From positions 930,001-994,000 of the forward strand of contig CM056876.1 in the NCBI GenBank assembly GCA_029876055.1: a stretch of 64,000 bases of DNA, in the 5' to 3' direction. Source of the stretch: Madurella fahalii. Its lineage: Eukaryota; Ascomycota; Sordariomycetes; Sordariales. The notes beneath the pieces were generated by a model that did no database searches, was not told the DNA's origin, and saw only the letters and a program-made list of their open reading frames with translations. Positions 21,210 to 32,227 of this stretch are shown piece after piece (positions within the stretch are counted from its first letter, which is position 1; every line of letters starts with the position of its first letter). Both the position numbers and the translations under genes were made by a program.

Positions 21210-22904
21210 ATGAAACGCGCAGGCAAATCCTTCTTTAAGTGGACGCCCTGGTTGGGGATAGTCTCACTGACGACCATGCTTGCATGCACTGTCGCCTCGG
21301 CGATTGTGGTTGCGGCTTCGCACGATAAGGAGGTCGGAAGCTGGAAAATACAACCCGCCGTCTGGCTTGCCATCTTCTCAGCCATCTCAAACATCGCTTT
21401 CAGTTCGGCGCTCGCGACGGGCATCGCCGTGTGCTTCTGGCTTCGCGCCGAGCTGGGCTCTGAACTATCCCAGCTCCACTACATCTGGGACCATGGACGA
21501 GGCATCGGATTCCTCTCAGCCTTTCGTGCCGGCTCCGATGCGAGGAAGGTTGCGCTGCTTGCGACCGCTGCCTACATTGTGCAGTTCGCAAGCGGTCCGC
21601 TGCTCCAGCGCGCTACCTACCAAGTCACCGAAGACCGCGTCAACCAGGGAGTCATGTTCTTGGACATAAGCAACAGAATCCCGGACGGCTGGTACGGCAC
21701 CTGGAATTCCAGGGGGGGTGTTATCCAGCGCCGTCCCTCCATTACGGCAGCCCAGGAGTGGTACCGCAACGACACCGTCACCGTGCCGGATCAGGAGGGC
21801 TACCGATGCGATGGCACTTGTCACGGTCACGTCAGAGGGGCCGGCTTCGTCGAAACCTGTGTGTCGTCGACTAGGCCGCTGGATCTATCTACAAACGCGT
21901 CTAATGTAGATAATAAGCCGCCCGTATTCCTCATCACATCAAGTATAATGGACAATGGAACCAACCCGGATGGCACCCAGCAGCACCTCGTCAACCTAAC
22001 CGTCATGTACATTACCGAGATCCAGGCCCAGTGTCAGGCCACACTCCACATCGACAACTGCTACCTCTCGTCCGCCGTGGTGGAATACCCTGTCTCCATC
22101 CAGAACACCTCACTTGCCCTCCGCACCAACGATCTGGACTCGCTCCGGTACGTCTCCAGCTACTCCTCGTGGGGCGACCGGCTCGACGCCCCGGCCGGCA
22201 CCGGCGTCGGACCGCTCGCCATCCTCAACGACTTTATCAACGACTTCTACCATTCCAACGACACAGCCGTCTACAACACCAACCTCAACAGGTGGATCTT
22301 CTCGGGGCCCGGGAAGGGCCACCTAGGCGACATCTTCCTGCAGACGAAGCCGCCGGCGTCGCTCGCCGGCTCAGAGTTTGAGGCCTGCCGCCTCATCTGG
22401 TCCAGCCCGACGCGCTACCTCCTCACGGCCGTGCACGACTACATGTTCCGCGTGGCCCACCACGTGGGCAACGGCACCGACCGGCAGACGTTCGCGGCGC
22501 GGCGCACGGCCACCGTGCTCGTGTTCCGCTCCGACCGGGCGTTCCTGGGCGGGGCGCTCGGGGTGGCGCTGAGCGGCATCCTGCTGGTCGGCAGCCTGTC
22601 GTGGGGCTGGTGGCGGCTCGGGCGGGCCGTCACGCTGAGCCCGCTCGAGACGGCGAGGGTGTTCCAGGCGCCCGCGGTGCGCGACGCGGTCCGGCGCGGC
22701 GAGACCATCGACGAGATTCTGGAGAACGTCAGGCACGTCAGGGTTAGCGCCGCGGCGGGTGGCGAGGACGCGACGCCCGTCTTCTTCTTCTCCGAGTCCG
22801 ACTTGGGCCCCGAACCGCGGCGGCCCCAGGGGATGATGCTGCACGGCAGCGCAGGATCCGTTGCGTCCTCGGCTCGGGAGGTGGGGGGTTCACTCAGGAG
22901 TTGA
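21210..22904 (+). CDS. DUF3176-type integral membrane protein
   Basis: The frame is intronless and encodes 564 residues. The N-terminus has two membrane segments (WLGIVSLTTMLACTVASAIVV and VWLAIFSAISNIAFSSALA), then the diagnostic stretch SQLHYIWDHGRGI, followed by a third segment VALLATAAYIVQF and GPLLQRAT. A large, probably extracellular domain of about 300 residues follows, with several N-x-S/T sites and Cys residues. A fourth membrane helix (GGALGVALSGILLVGSLSWGW) lies near residue 455, then a cytosolic tail. This layout matches the fungal DUF3176 family, which is large and functionally uncharacterised. The second half has very high third-position GC, unlike the flanking DNA, which shows strong coding selection. 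The ATG is the first of the frame and lies just before the first helix. Confidence 0.85.
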   Translation: MKRAGKSFFKWTPWLGIVSLTTMLACTVASAIVVAASHDKEVGSWKIQPAVWLAIFSAISNIAFSSALATGIAVCFWLRAELGSELSQLHYIWDHGRGIGFLSAFRAGSDARKVALLATAAYIVQFASGPLLQRATYQVTEDRVNQGVMFLDISNRIPDGWYGTWNSRGGVIQRRPSITAAQEWYRNDTVTVPDQEGYRCDGTCHGHVRGAGFVETCVSSTRPLDLSTNASNVDNKPPVFLITSSIMDNGTNPDGTQQHLVNLTVMYITEIQAQCQATLHIDNCYLSSAVVEYPVSIQNTSLALRTNDLDSLRYVSSYSSWGDRLDAPAGTGVGPLAILNDFINDFYHSNDTAVYNTNLNRWIFSGPGKGHLGDIFLQTKPPASLAGSEFEACRLIWSSPTRYLLTAVHDYMFRVAHHVGNGTDRQTFAARRTATVLVFRSDRAFLGGALGVALSGILLVGSLSWGWWRLGRAVTLSPLETARVFQAPAVRDAVRRGETIDEILENVRHVRVSAAAGGEDATPVFFFSESDLGPEPRRPQGMMLHGSAGSVASSAREVGGSLRS

Positions 22905-23812
22905 TGCTGCCCAGCCCAACGCTTATGCCTTGCCCTAGCAAGAACCCCCGGAATTGCAGGCGAGCCTCAGGCCGGCATCGGGTTGAGGTAGTAATCTCCA
23001 GTCGTCGTGGCACCGTTGGGTGTCATCGTGTCCGCTTCTCGCCGGCGCTGGGCATGAATGTCAGGGGTCTGAAATCTTTGCCTTTTGACGGATGGAGCGG
23101 CCCTTCTTGAGAGGGATCGTCTTGCTAGGGACCCTACACAATCCGTGTCAGGGATAGAGCGCGGGGGGGGGAACGGAGGGTAGAGCCGAGGTTCTCGCGC
23201 TCAAATTTCATATACGGGACCTGTTCATGCATCGGTTGTCTTGGGTAGCCTCGATACCTACAGTAGTAGTGGTTAGTTGCCTGCCGAGTTGCCCGAGTTA
23301 GGAGTTCCGTTGTGCCCATTAGGGCGTGGTCACGAAAAGCTAACGGGATTCGTTCATTCAAGTCGTCGATCACTACGGCCAGCGACGCTCCGAAAGACCT
23401 ATAGGTTTCTTGTGATGTGGCAGTTTTAGTTAGTAATAAGAGGAATACTGTGACGTTGCAATGCTCCCGAGTAATTCCAGCTGGTCCTAGCACTCGGCAG
23501 CAACCGCTTCGACCTTGGCTGAAAACAACCGAGTACATATACGAGGCTCGGCATCCACTCAATGAACCTGGCTCTGACGTGTTATTCGACGATTTTCGGC
23601 GTTGGTGGCGCTCACCCCGGGTGGGTCTCACTGTAAGATTCGGGTCGGAGTCCGCCCGGGTTGAGCACAAATATTTTATCATCCTCTATGGGGCCAGGGC
23701 CCGGGGCTCGGACCGGATAGTTTCTATTCTTGGCTTACCTACAAAGTTTGGTGCTGTGACAAACCGAATTATGGCTAGAGCCTCAGCACAACTCACGTCC
23801 AGCCATGGCAAG
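22905..23812. other. intergenic, no gene seen
   Basis: Overlapping short frames on both strands (23134-23821) carry no recognisable motif. I see no repeat. Confidence 0.4.
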
Positions 23813-23953
23813 TGTATATAAGGCATGCTGCTGGGCATCCCCCTTTGCTTTAATGCTAACTTCATCATTATCAGGGTTTCGGATCTCTTCAGAAGCAGTA
23901 CTCCAACTCTGATCTTCCCGCCTCTCATCTTCATCCCGCCCACTGAAGATACC
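23813..23953 (+). promoter_or_regulatory. core promoter and 5' leader of the Cys-repeat gene
   Basis: A strong TATA element (GTGTATATAAGG) lies at 23814-23825. A pyrimidine-rich leader follows, and the ATG at 23954 sits in an ACCATGG context. The leader is about 100 bases if transcription starts about 30 bp after the TATA box. Confidence 0.6.
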
Positions 23954-24664
23954 ATGGCTCGTCTTCGAAGCATCATCGGGTCCCTCTGGATCCTCAGCAT
24001 GGCCTATGGCACACTCGCCAATCCCGTCGACCTCGTCGATCGTCAACTCAGCGGCGTTACGCCATGCGGCCCTACCGTCTGTGCCAAGGGCATGGAGTGC
24101 TGCAACTTCAGCTGCGGCATCTGCACGCCGCCTGGCGGGTTTTGCACGATGCAGTTCTGCGGAAAACCCTGCGGGTCCAGCTTCTGTTCGTCTTCGGACG
24201 AAGTCTGCTGCAATGAGAGCTGCGGCATCTGCACCAAGCCCGGAAAGCCGTGCCCCCTGCTGGAGTGCAACGCGACGGCACCGGCACGCCGGGAGGCTGA
24301 CGAAGTTGGGGTTTCCTGCGGCCCCAATACCTGCGCTGCCGGAGAAGTGTGCTGCAACGATAGCTGTGGCTACTGCACCAAGCCCGGAGAGCCTTGTACG
24401 ATGGAGTTGTGCCTGCCGCCGTCCCCAACTCCCTGCGGCCCGAATACCTGTAGTGCTGGGGAAGTTTGCTGCAACGAGAGCTGTGGATACTGCACAAAGC
24501 CTGGAGAGCCTTGCACGGAGGAGGCGTGTCTGCCGCCGTCCCCAACCCCCTGCGGCCCGAATACCTGCAGTGCCGGGGAAGTTTGCTGCAACGAGAGCTG
24601 TGGATACTGCACAAAGCCTGGAGAGCCTTGTACGCAGGAGGCGTGTCTGCCCGGAGGGAACTGA
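23954..24664 (+). CDS. secreted protein of five tandem 8-Cys repeats
   Basis: The frame is intronless and encodes 236 residues. A signal peptide (SIIGSLWILSMAYGTLA) is followed by a short propeptide-like NPVDLVDR, with a possible dibasic-like cleavage site. Five Cys-rich units then start near 24065, 24170, 24317, 24434 and 24551. Each follows C-GPNT-C-SAGEV-CC-NES-C-GY-C-TKPGEP-C-TQEA-C, eight cysteines per unit, and the last three repeat with an exact 117-bp period. Forty cysteines in about 200 residues imply an extracellular disulphide-rich protein. Similar CGPxxCxxGxxCCNxSCGxC units occur in many fungal secreted proteins without a known function. Units 4 and 5 are almost identical at the DNA level, so recent unequal exchange or conversion is likely. 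Confidence 0.88.
   Translation: MARLRSIIGSLWILSMAYGTLANPVDLVDRQLSGVTPCGPTVCAKGMECCNFSCGICTPPGGFCTMQFCGKPCGSSFCSSSDEVCCNESCGICTKPGKPCPLLECNATAPARREADEVGVSCGPNTCAAGEVCCNDSCGYCTKPGEPCTMELCLPPSPTPCGPNTCSAGEVCCNESCGYCTKPGEPCTEEACLPPSPTPCGPNTCSAGEVCCNESCGYCTKPGEPCTQEACLPGGN
24317..24649 (+). repeat. three 117-bp tandem coding repeats
   Basis: Units begin at 24317, 24434 and 24551. The second and third differ at only a few positions; the first is more diverged. Copy number is likely to vary between strains. Confidence 0.8.
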
Positions 24665-25400
24665 GGAGTTGGAGCAGGGGGGGAGGGAGAAGGGGAGTCT
24701 GGTCGTTATGGATGAGAGGGGTACGAACACTAAAGCAACTGGGACTGTCTGCTGTGACTCCTATTCAATTCTCCAAACCGGATGCCATGGTAAATCGCAG
24801 ATTATCTTCTTGGCATGTTTTCTATTTTTAGTATTTCCGACCAGATGGGGAATAAATTGCGTCCTTACGTGGCAGCTAAGTTACCTGGTCAGAGTGCACG
24901 CATAGAAGACTCTCTCATTACTACTAGAGTCAGAATGGAGAGCTCACGTTCCGGACTTGCCGGGTTTTCTCTAATCGCAGTAACTGAATCTTCCTTCCTC
25001 CTACCAACCCTACAGGGCCATTTCGGTCTGATCGTTTGCACGGGGGTACACAAAGTTTCCCTAACAACGTATTCAGTTGCGTATTGAGCAGTTGGTCAGC
25101 CGATTTCACGGCCTTCATCAAAACAGGGCATTGCAATATGGTAGAACTTTGGCTTTGTCCTACGTGGGAATGCCGGCGAAGCTTAGATCAGCTGACAACA
25201 GCTTACCGAGAAATTCATCTGTCACAGAAGGCTACTGATCTGCAGACAGTTGTCTCATCACCCCCCCAATTCGCCACACCACTACTTAGCGCTTTCCTCC
25301 TGCAATATTTACTCGGAGTTGGAACCGAGTAATCTTTAAGCATTTGTCTCTTTAGCTGCGTTGTTCAAGTGTCTACGCTACACTGCTCGCTGCTGCTGGC
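24665..25400. other. intergenic, no gene seen
   Basis: I see no gene or clear repeat between the Cys-repeat gene and the repeat field that follows. Confidence 0.35.
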
Positions 25401-26420
25401 TCTCCGCTTCTGGGCGGAGACTCGAGAGAGGCAGCTCGTAGGGCATCCCATTAAAATAGCACGGGCACACACATCAACGGAACATAACTGTCTAGTTATG
25501 GAAAGAGAAAAGGATACGGTAGGCCCAGACATGGCTAAAGTATTGCAACAGTAAGTTCCTTGCAGCCTCAGACAAGCCCATACCAACGTTCGCAAATAGA
25601 GCTCTCTCCGGCCAAATGAAGAGCACCGTAACTCTAAAGAATACACCCAAATAAACTGCGCAGCGATTTGGAAAAGAGGTAATGATGTCGGCGAGGACGG
25701 CCTTACTTAAAGCAGGAATCTTGACCCCAAGCAGGATTCAGCTATGTCAGAGCCTCGCCCCGCCCTCTGATCGGAGCGCCCGGATTCCCGGGAATCTTAC
25801 TTCCTAATCCGGCTGTAAAAATGTTCCGTCTGTTGCTTAAGCTCTTTAATATCTTTGCTTATGAGGACTAATTCCCATCACGAAGAATAGATGGATTCGC
25901 GGATATCAATTTCCATACTTGGATGTAAAACTTAAGTCTCACTTTGACCCACCAGCTTATTGACATTGCCCTTCTTGCATAGCAGAGTTTGACACTCGTA
26001 GGTAAGGGGTCATTGAAACGGTGCAGACACACGCGCACCTTGGCTGCCCCCATATACCCATCAAGACAACCTATGGAGAGGGCGAAGACGGTGACCGGCC
26101 AGATAAACATGACAAACAATACTAAGCAACGACAACAGTAGATTACTATAGCGCAGACAAGGTCAAAACAACACGTGCAGATAGAGCTCTCTCTGACCAG
26201 AGAGAGACTACTTTGCACATAAGAAGAGCTCTCAAATGGAGCGCGCCACAACTGTGAAAACAAAAAAAAAAAAGGTGTACAACAGAGATGTGTCTAATTA
26301 TCTGAGATCAATGGCTCAGACGGCCCTATGTACAGTACCTATCTCAATCATGATGCAAAATAGAAAGACGGTCTCTACTTGCCTATTTAGATTTTGAGAA
26401 GTTGTCTCTCCATCCCATGA
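25400..26420 (+). repeat. diverged copies of a dispersed repeat
   Basis: The section 25,985-26,400 shares ordered blocks with the repeat at the right edge of the window (63,650-63,985): a GGTG-x-AGA-x-ACACA block, an ACCCATCAA block, an ACAACACGTGCAGA block followed by a GAGCTCTCTCTGACCAGAG block, and finally GGC-x-CAGAC-GGCCCTA with a following CATGATGCAAAATA. A further, weaker copy may occupy 25,440-25,720 (AATAGAGCTCTCTCCGGCC, then GAGGACGGCCTTACTTA). No coding capacity is seen. The order of blocks is preserved, so these are copies of one element rather than chance matches. Confidence 0.55.
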
Positions 26421-27060
26421 CCCACCCAAGCACCCGCACTAAACCTATTTAGCAAAACCTTATCAAATGCTGCTGCTCTATGCCCATACCGCCTTCTTTT
26501 CCCATTCCATTCACAATCGAGCATAGTAGGAGGGCAAGGTACAAGTGCTTAAACAGATGACTGCGATAACAGATACCGTTGATCCACCGAGATTACAGTG
26601 CTCGCAATGACGGCGTGGAGGCAAGGGATGCGCCAAACAAGATATACAACAATTGGACGGACAAGACAGATGGGTCCTTGGATTGGGAGAAAGCGAGGCT
26701 TCCTTAGGCCAAATAAGCAATGTTATTATACATGATCAAATTGGAGCGAATTAAGCACTTTGACAACGTCAACTACAACGGTAGTATTAGGTAGGCTTCT
26801 TGCCTTGAAATGGGTGTCTTGTGCCCACTGTTGACTGAAATGATATAGAAACACATTTATATCCACATACTGAGTTGGGGAAAACTACCCCCAGAGGGCA
26901 GGGTCCCTCAGGACAGAGCGACACACTTGCTAGGATGGCGTCCCGGGGACCGGAACTTGCCGTGGGCTCATTTTCCTCTTGCACCATAATTAGGTAAGTA
27001 GGACCGTCCTTGGCATTGCTTCCTAGACAGGGCAATCGATTCAGCACTCTTTTCTACATC
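26421..27060. other. non-coding, repeat-flanking sequence
   Basis: No gene is visible. A fragment near 26,836-26,875 (GAAATGATATAGAAACACATTT, then ATCCACATAC) matches the left end of the repeat at 63,668-63,707, so a truncated repeat copy lies here. Confidence 0.45.
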
Positions 27061-27420
27061 TTTGTTGCAGGCTCAATTGACGAGCTTTCTTTGCGTACAA
27101 ACCGATCTCCGCTCTGATCAGAGGGAGATCTACCTGCGCATGTTGTTTTGACCTTGTTTAGGCTACAGAGACCCAATTTGTGGTGGTGTCGCCTGGCCTG
27201 TCCGTCTAGCATTTGGCCGCCTTTGCTCTTCCCCTGCACCATTTCAATACCCATCAAAACAAGAGGAAGGGTAAAGGTGGCCAAATGCTAGACGGACAGA
27301 CCAGGCGACACCCGCAACAAATTGGGCTCCTGCAGTTGGCAGGGCCAAAACAACATGTGCAGAGAGATCTCTCACTGACTAGAGTGATGCTGTTCTCTGG
27401 GGACAGTTTTCTCCAGCCCG
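27060..27420. repeat. head-to-head inverted copies of the dispersed repeat (long hairpin)
   Basis: Two copies of the repeat face each other. The minus-strand copy occupies about 27,060-27,232 and the plus-strand copy about 27,262-27,420, around a spacer of a few tens of bases. The core at 27,200-27,218 is perfectly complementary to 27,279-27,297 (19 bp) and extends to about 33 bp with one mismatch, then further with scattered differences. A transcript across it could form a long hairpin. Confidence 0.75.
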
Positions 27421-28285
27421 TGAGCCTTGTCCGATCGACACAAGAAGGCGGTGAACCAGTTCATCTCCTTGCAGACCTCATGTCTATCGAAAGCCCCACC
27501 TAGATAAGCCACTTCCGTACTGATCGCAGCCACTTGCACTGTGCAAATCTTATGCCGCTTTTCTCCTAATTAGTTGCTAAGAGTATAGAGTGCAACATCC
27601 TCTTAGATGTTTATAAGTCTCTTGTAATTAATTCCACTGGCTTCAAGTATGAGAGCGCAATAGAATGCCGACTTTACATATTATTAGAGCCCTAAAAATA
27701 TATTGTAGCTGTGTTTACTGGCTTCGTGAGGTGGAGTGCCCGGTTCTCTCCCTGGTACACCTCTGCCAGGGTCAGAAACCTATCACCCCACCAAGCCGAT
27801 CAGCACCACCCATGCAATCCGAATCGGAAGTCATTTTTCTAGTAATTTCTATAGTGAGTGATTTCTGATCGCAAAGGTAAAGGTTCCTTATATTCCAAAT
27901 CGACTACGACTACCAAATGGTGCTCCTATACCTAGTAACCAGAAGTCTGGCAATCGATATCTAAGCTTTTGACTTTGTCCGCACGTATCGTGAGAGCAGT
28001 TTGACGGGCCATTAACACCTGTAGCCAATTGGACCGGACCGTCAACGGTCCGGTGACCCCAAGAAGATGAGGCTTGGCTGGCGGCTTGGCTTGGTGGGGC
28101 GATAGGTTTCTGATCCTGGCAGAGGTGTAGAAGTGTCTTTCACAATGTAGTATACTGTACAAACACCTCCGTGCAACAAACCGTCATATGGCAAGGGGTG
28201 AATATTTGTGGCGTTTGTACCCTTCCCGATCGGTGTTGACCGCTAGTCCAAACTAGTTAAGGCAGTACATCGCTTCTTGCAAGGC
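27421..28285. other. intergenic, no gene seen
   Basis: I see no recognisable coding sequence. A short palindrome-like GGACCGGACCGT-CAACGGTCCGGT lies near 28,030-28,055. Confidence 0.35.
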
Positions 28286-28585
28286 TTAGGCTCCGGAAGC
28301 CCCGGTGATATTTGCCTTGTGGTTATTCCATAACAAGTATTTGCGCCACGATAGGGTGCCTAATTTTGTGTAGTTAATTACAAATTTTGCGGCGTTTTGG
28401 CGGCGCTGATCATCAATCAGCTTATCCAAATACTCACTAGCCAGCGGGTGGCATGGAACAACCCGTGTCGAGAAATACCTTGAAGGGCTTTCGACCCGGG
28501 CAGCCATTTGTCGGGGAAGAGTCAGTGCCTTCCGGAGCCCTGTGTGCTGACCTAGATGGCCGATGCGTGGCAACCTATCCTCCAA
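28286..28585 (-). other. uncharacterised frame, possibly the end of a lost gene
   Basis: A 99-codon minus-strand frame has protein-like composition in its second half (HPLASEYLDKLIDDQRRQN and LSWRKYLLWNNHK). I do not recognise a family. No start with upstream support is visible, so it may be the 3' remnant of a larger gene. Confidence 0.25.
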
Positions 28586-28754
28586 GCAAAGAACGGGGGA
28601 AAAGCAAACAAGAGGAAAACAAAGGAAGAACCGTACGGTTCGAACACTCCGTCATCCTCATTCAGCAAAGGGAATCATCATGGAGCCGACAACCCCCCAT
28701 CTGCCAAAGCGTCGTTAGGCTGCTCTCTGGAGTAATGATTAGTGTGTTGGAACG

Positions 28755-31678
28755 ATGTACAAGACGACTCTTGCTCGTTTCATTCCCGCTGATATGCTCA
28801 ACGAGAAAAGCTCCGTACCATCTTCGGATGAGGAGGAAGACGACGACGGCTATGACAATGATCCCGAGATAACCCTCGACTCTGTCGAGAGAAGCAGGAC
28901 AATCAATTTATCCATCCGCGCCACCTACACCAATTGGACGCCGCGAGACGCCTTCCGCGAACTGGTACAGAATTGGTAATCTTTCCTACCCTATCATCGC
29001 TCGTTAAGCACGGCCAGTGTCTAATCTCTTGGTGTCCAACTAGGCGAGACGGAATTATCAAGTCCTTCCGCCTTGCCGAGAAGGACTTGTGTATCCTTCG
29101 CGACGCAAAGACCTTGAGTCGCAGCATCGAAATCGTCTACAAAGCCCTGCGCTTCGATGCCGATGACCGCAAGGAATGCCTCGGTTTTATCCGGTTCAAG
29201 GGTCACAACGGCGAAGGCACCATCGAAATCACGAACCGGTCTGCAAGTCTTCAACCATGCCACCTCGATCTCGGCGGTACGAGCAAAGTTGGGAATGAGC
29301 ACCAGGACGGGGCCCGGGGCGTGGGTCTCAAGATTGCCCTCATAGCTTTCATGCGTGGCTCCGCAGGCCACAACGTCAGGTGCCGCTCAGGGGGCTTCAA
29401 CTGGAAGTTTGATTTCACTACCAGCGGACGACTTGTGGCCCGCCTATGCCGCATGTCGCCTCGGAGCATCCACAAAGCCGAGGACCAGGCGCGGCGGCTG
29501 AGCCAGAGAAGGACCTTGCTCCCGTTTGCGACCAAGCCGAACGGCGACGTGCAATTCGTCATCGGAGAGACACACCTGGGCCGGAACGAGCACGGCAACA
29601 AGGTTAAGCGGCGCCCGGTCAAGCAAGAGCATTTCGAGGCCTGGACGAAGGCCGCCTTGTTCCTGCATCACGGCCAAGATGGAGGGATTATCTCGACCCG
29701 GGACGGCGACCTCCTGACAGATTCGCGACTCCGCGGAAATCTTTATCTGAACGGTTTTCTTTTGCGCGAGTCCACCCCAGCCAGATCGGCGAGCGTCACG
29801 AACCAGCCACTCAAGTTCGGCTACAACCTCGCTTTCGGAAGGACCAATTGCGAGAGGCAGTCTCTCGCGAGCGCCGAGGAGGAGTCGAGGGCCATACTCG
29901 CCATCTGGAATAATGTGTTAGTCACCAGACCTGAGATGGCGTCAGAGCTGAGCATCATGCTCAATACCAACGAGCCTCGGTACGCCGATGTCCTTGGGGC
30001 GAAGAAGCTCATGAGCTTCGAGACAGCTCGCCTCCTCGCCCGATATCTATTTGGGAAGCAGTTCGAAGGCACCTGGTACCATTGTAGCGAGGAGAAGTGC
30101 ATGGTATGTAGCCGCTTGCACCGTCTCGGACAAACCCCGCTTGCATAGGATGTTACTAATCTTTCTCTCTCTGCCACACATGTAAATTAGAATACAAGAC
30201 TGGACCAGATCATTCAAGGACTCGGGTACGAAGGCGCCGAGCTAACCGACGGGTACTGGGCTATCCTGCGCCAATACAATCTGATCCGCACCGCTGAGGA
30301 AGAGGAGCAACGACGCTTCGCCGCCGCACCGCTCGTTGACGTCCCCGAGTCCACCTTCGCCAAGTCGGTACACCGCCTCTTGCGTGCCTGTGTGCGGGCC
30401 TGCCCAACAACGGACGGCATGGCCATCAGATTTGTTCAGGCCGGGCAGATGCGCCTCCAGATCGTCTTCTCAGAAGCCGAGCGGCTATTCCTGGTTCACG
30501 ACCGGTGGCTCTCCGTCCAGGACGCCGTCATGGAGCTCGGCCTGCCCGATGACCTGACAGAGGCCGACATCACGTTCCATACCGTGAAGCGGCTCTTTGC
30601 CGACGCGCTGGAGCAGCTGCCGTGCAGCATGTTCCCGCAGGATAGCCCGATGACGGCGGACCTGCAGAGGAAGTTGGACATCAAACATGCGGAACAGCGG
30701 CTGCTAAATCACCATCTGCTAGTAGCGACCTTGGGCGTTCGCGCGGTTCCGCCGCATCACGGGTTGTGCCTAAGCTGGGCAGCACCCGCTTCCCGACAGA
30801 ATTTCGAGGTTCAGTGTCACAAAGCGTCTAGGTGCTTTGACCTCTGGGACAATCTGCTGATCTCAGAAGACGGTAGGCTTCTTCAACTTTTTTTTTTTTT
30901 TTCTTGTTCTTGTTCTTTTTTTGGGCTCTTTTAAGCTTGCCTTTCTGCTGCTCACCTTATCTAAACCTCGACTAACACGTATCACTTCTGTAGCTCGGCC
31001 GGACAAGTTGCCTTGTATTGCCGCCAAGGGCGATGACGGCCCTATACAGGGAACTGATGGGGACCAGTCGGTCATTCCCCCACTTCCAACCTGTCGGGTT
31101 TGCCGACAGGACCACAGGGGAGAAAGCTACCACTACGAACGCGGCTTGGAGGAAGACGGGGAGTACTTCTTCGTACTAGCGACGCCTTCAGATCCGACTT
31201 CCATCGTGGTCCTGTCCAGCGTCACACGCATATCTGCCCCTCACCCCCAAGCCCCAGTCGTCGCCGGTACACATGCAGGAAGTGATGCCAACATCTTTGA
31301 TGGCGGACGAGGGCTACGGAAACCGGAACAGGAACCGGAAACGATAACTATGGACGGAAATATATCGCAAGCTCAGCCTCTCTTTGCCACGGAGGCGTTC
31401 TCTGCTACCGAAGCGTCGGCATCACCCAGAACAACTGTGCCAGCGACTTCATTTGGTAAGCATATCTCCCTCCCTACGCAGCTATCCCCACCAGTATACT
31501 CACAAGGGCTTTAGCCATTGGAAGCCGTGTGCAGACCGTCGACATTCTTGCCGTCGATAGAGATCGATGGTATGAGGCAAAGAATTCTGAGAATGTGCGG
31601 GCTGTAATTGGCATCCTGAATGGAGAGAAGTACCTACCAAACGAAACGAGAAAGCGGAGGAGATTACATGAGGATTAA
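28755..31678 (+). CDS. large GHKL-type ATPase-domain protein, five exons
   Basis: Exons are 28755-28975, 29044-30103, 30191-30872, 30994-31455 and 31515-31678, giving 862 residues. All junctions keep frame. After an acidic N-terminal stretch (SSDEEEDDDGYDND), residues 55-175 show the GHKL ATP-binding pattern: the N-box FRELVQNWRDGI with the conserved Asn at about 73, a LGGTSK block, then GARGVGLKIALIAFMR as the glycine-rich lid. GHKL folds occur in Hsp90, MutL, Morc and histidine kinases. The closest plan is a Morc/Hsp90-like single ATPase domain with a long unique C-terminal region. No histidine-kinase phosphoacceptor or HSP90 C-terminus is seen. A small Cys pair (PTCRVCRQDH) lies near residue 690 and a basic tail (TRKRRR) ends the protein, perhaps a nuclear signal. 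The function is unknown. The E/D that activates water is presumed to be E69. Confidence 0.78.
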
Positions 31679-32227
31679 TTAGTAGCTCTTTGCGTCGCAT
31701 TGTGGGAACTAATCTGGGGCGTATTCAAGCTGTGTGCCGATATACCTGGGAGTCGGAGTCGGAAGTGTTTGTCATTACGCACACAATACTACTGCTGGTA
31801 TGTTACGTTGTTATGCTTAATTATGCTTAAGGTAGTTAGATGTCACAGTAATACTAGAGCGGGGCACATGCTCTGAGGGATGGTATCATTAGGGCAGACA
31901 CTACCTTTTCCCATAGGACGAGATTCCTTGGATCCCTCAAACCTTCGCGTTTCTTAACTAAGTACCTAGGGTACTATATTTTGAAGCAAGAAATGTGGCC
32001 ATTTTACTATACCAGTGGTGCAGTCGAGACTCCTGTAGGGACTGTAAACGACAAGAATAAGACTCAGATAGATCTCTATAACGCACTCACGTCCAAGAAA
32101 CGGTGAACAATTTAGCTTATCGCGGCCAGACATGATGTCGGCGTCATTAACATCCGTTCAACTATCACCCAACTGTGCTGCCCGTCTCCCAGCTAGCACA
32201 ATGTGCTGCATGTAACTTCCGAAACAG
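31679..32227. other. intergenic, no gene seen
   Basis: Convergent gap between the GHKL gene and the P450 gene. Nothing recognisable. Confidence 0.4.

Noticed and set aside
23783..24730. Long minus-strand frame opposite the Cys-repeat gene
   Set aside because: It mirrors the tandem repeats of the plus-strand gene, has no domain, and lacks a start with context.
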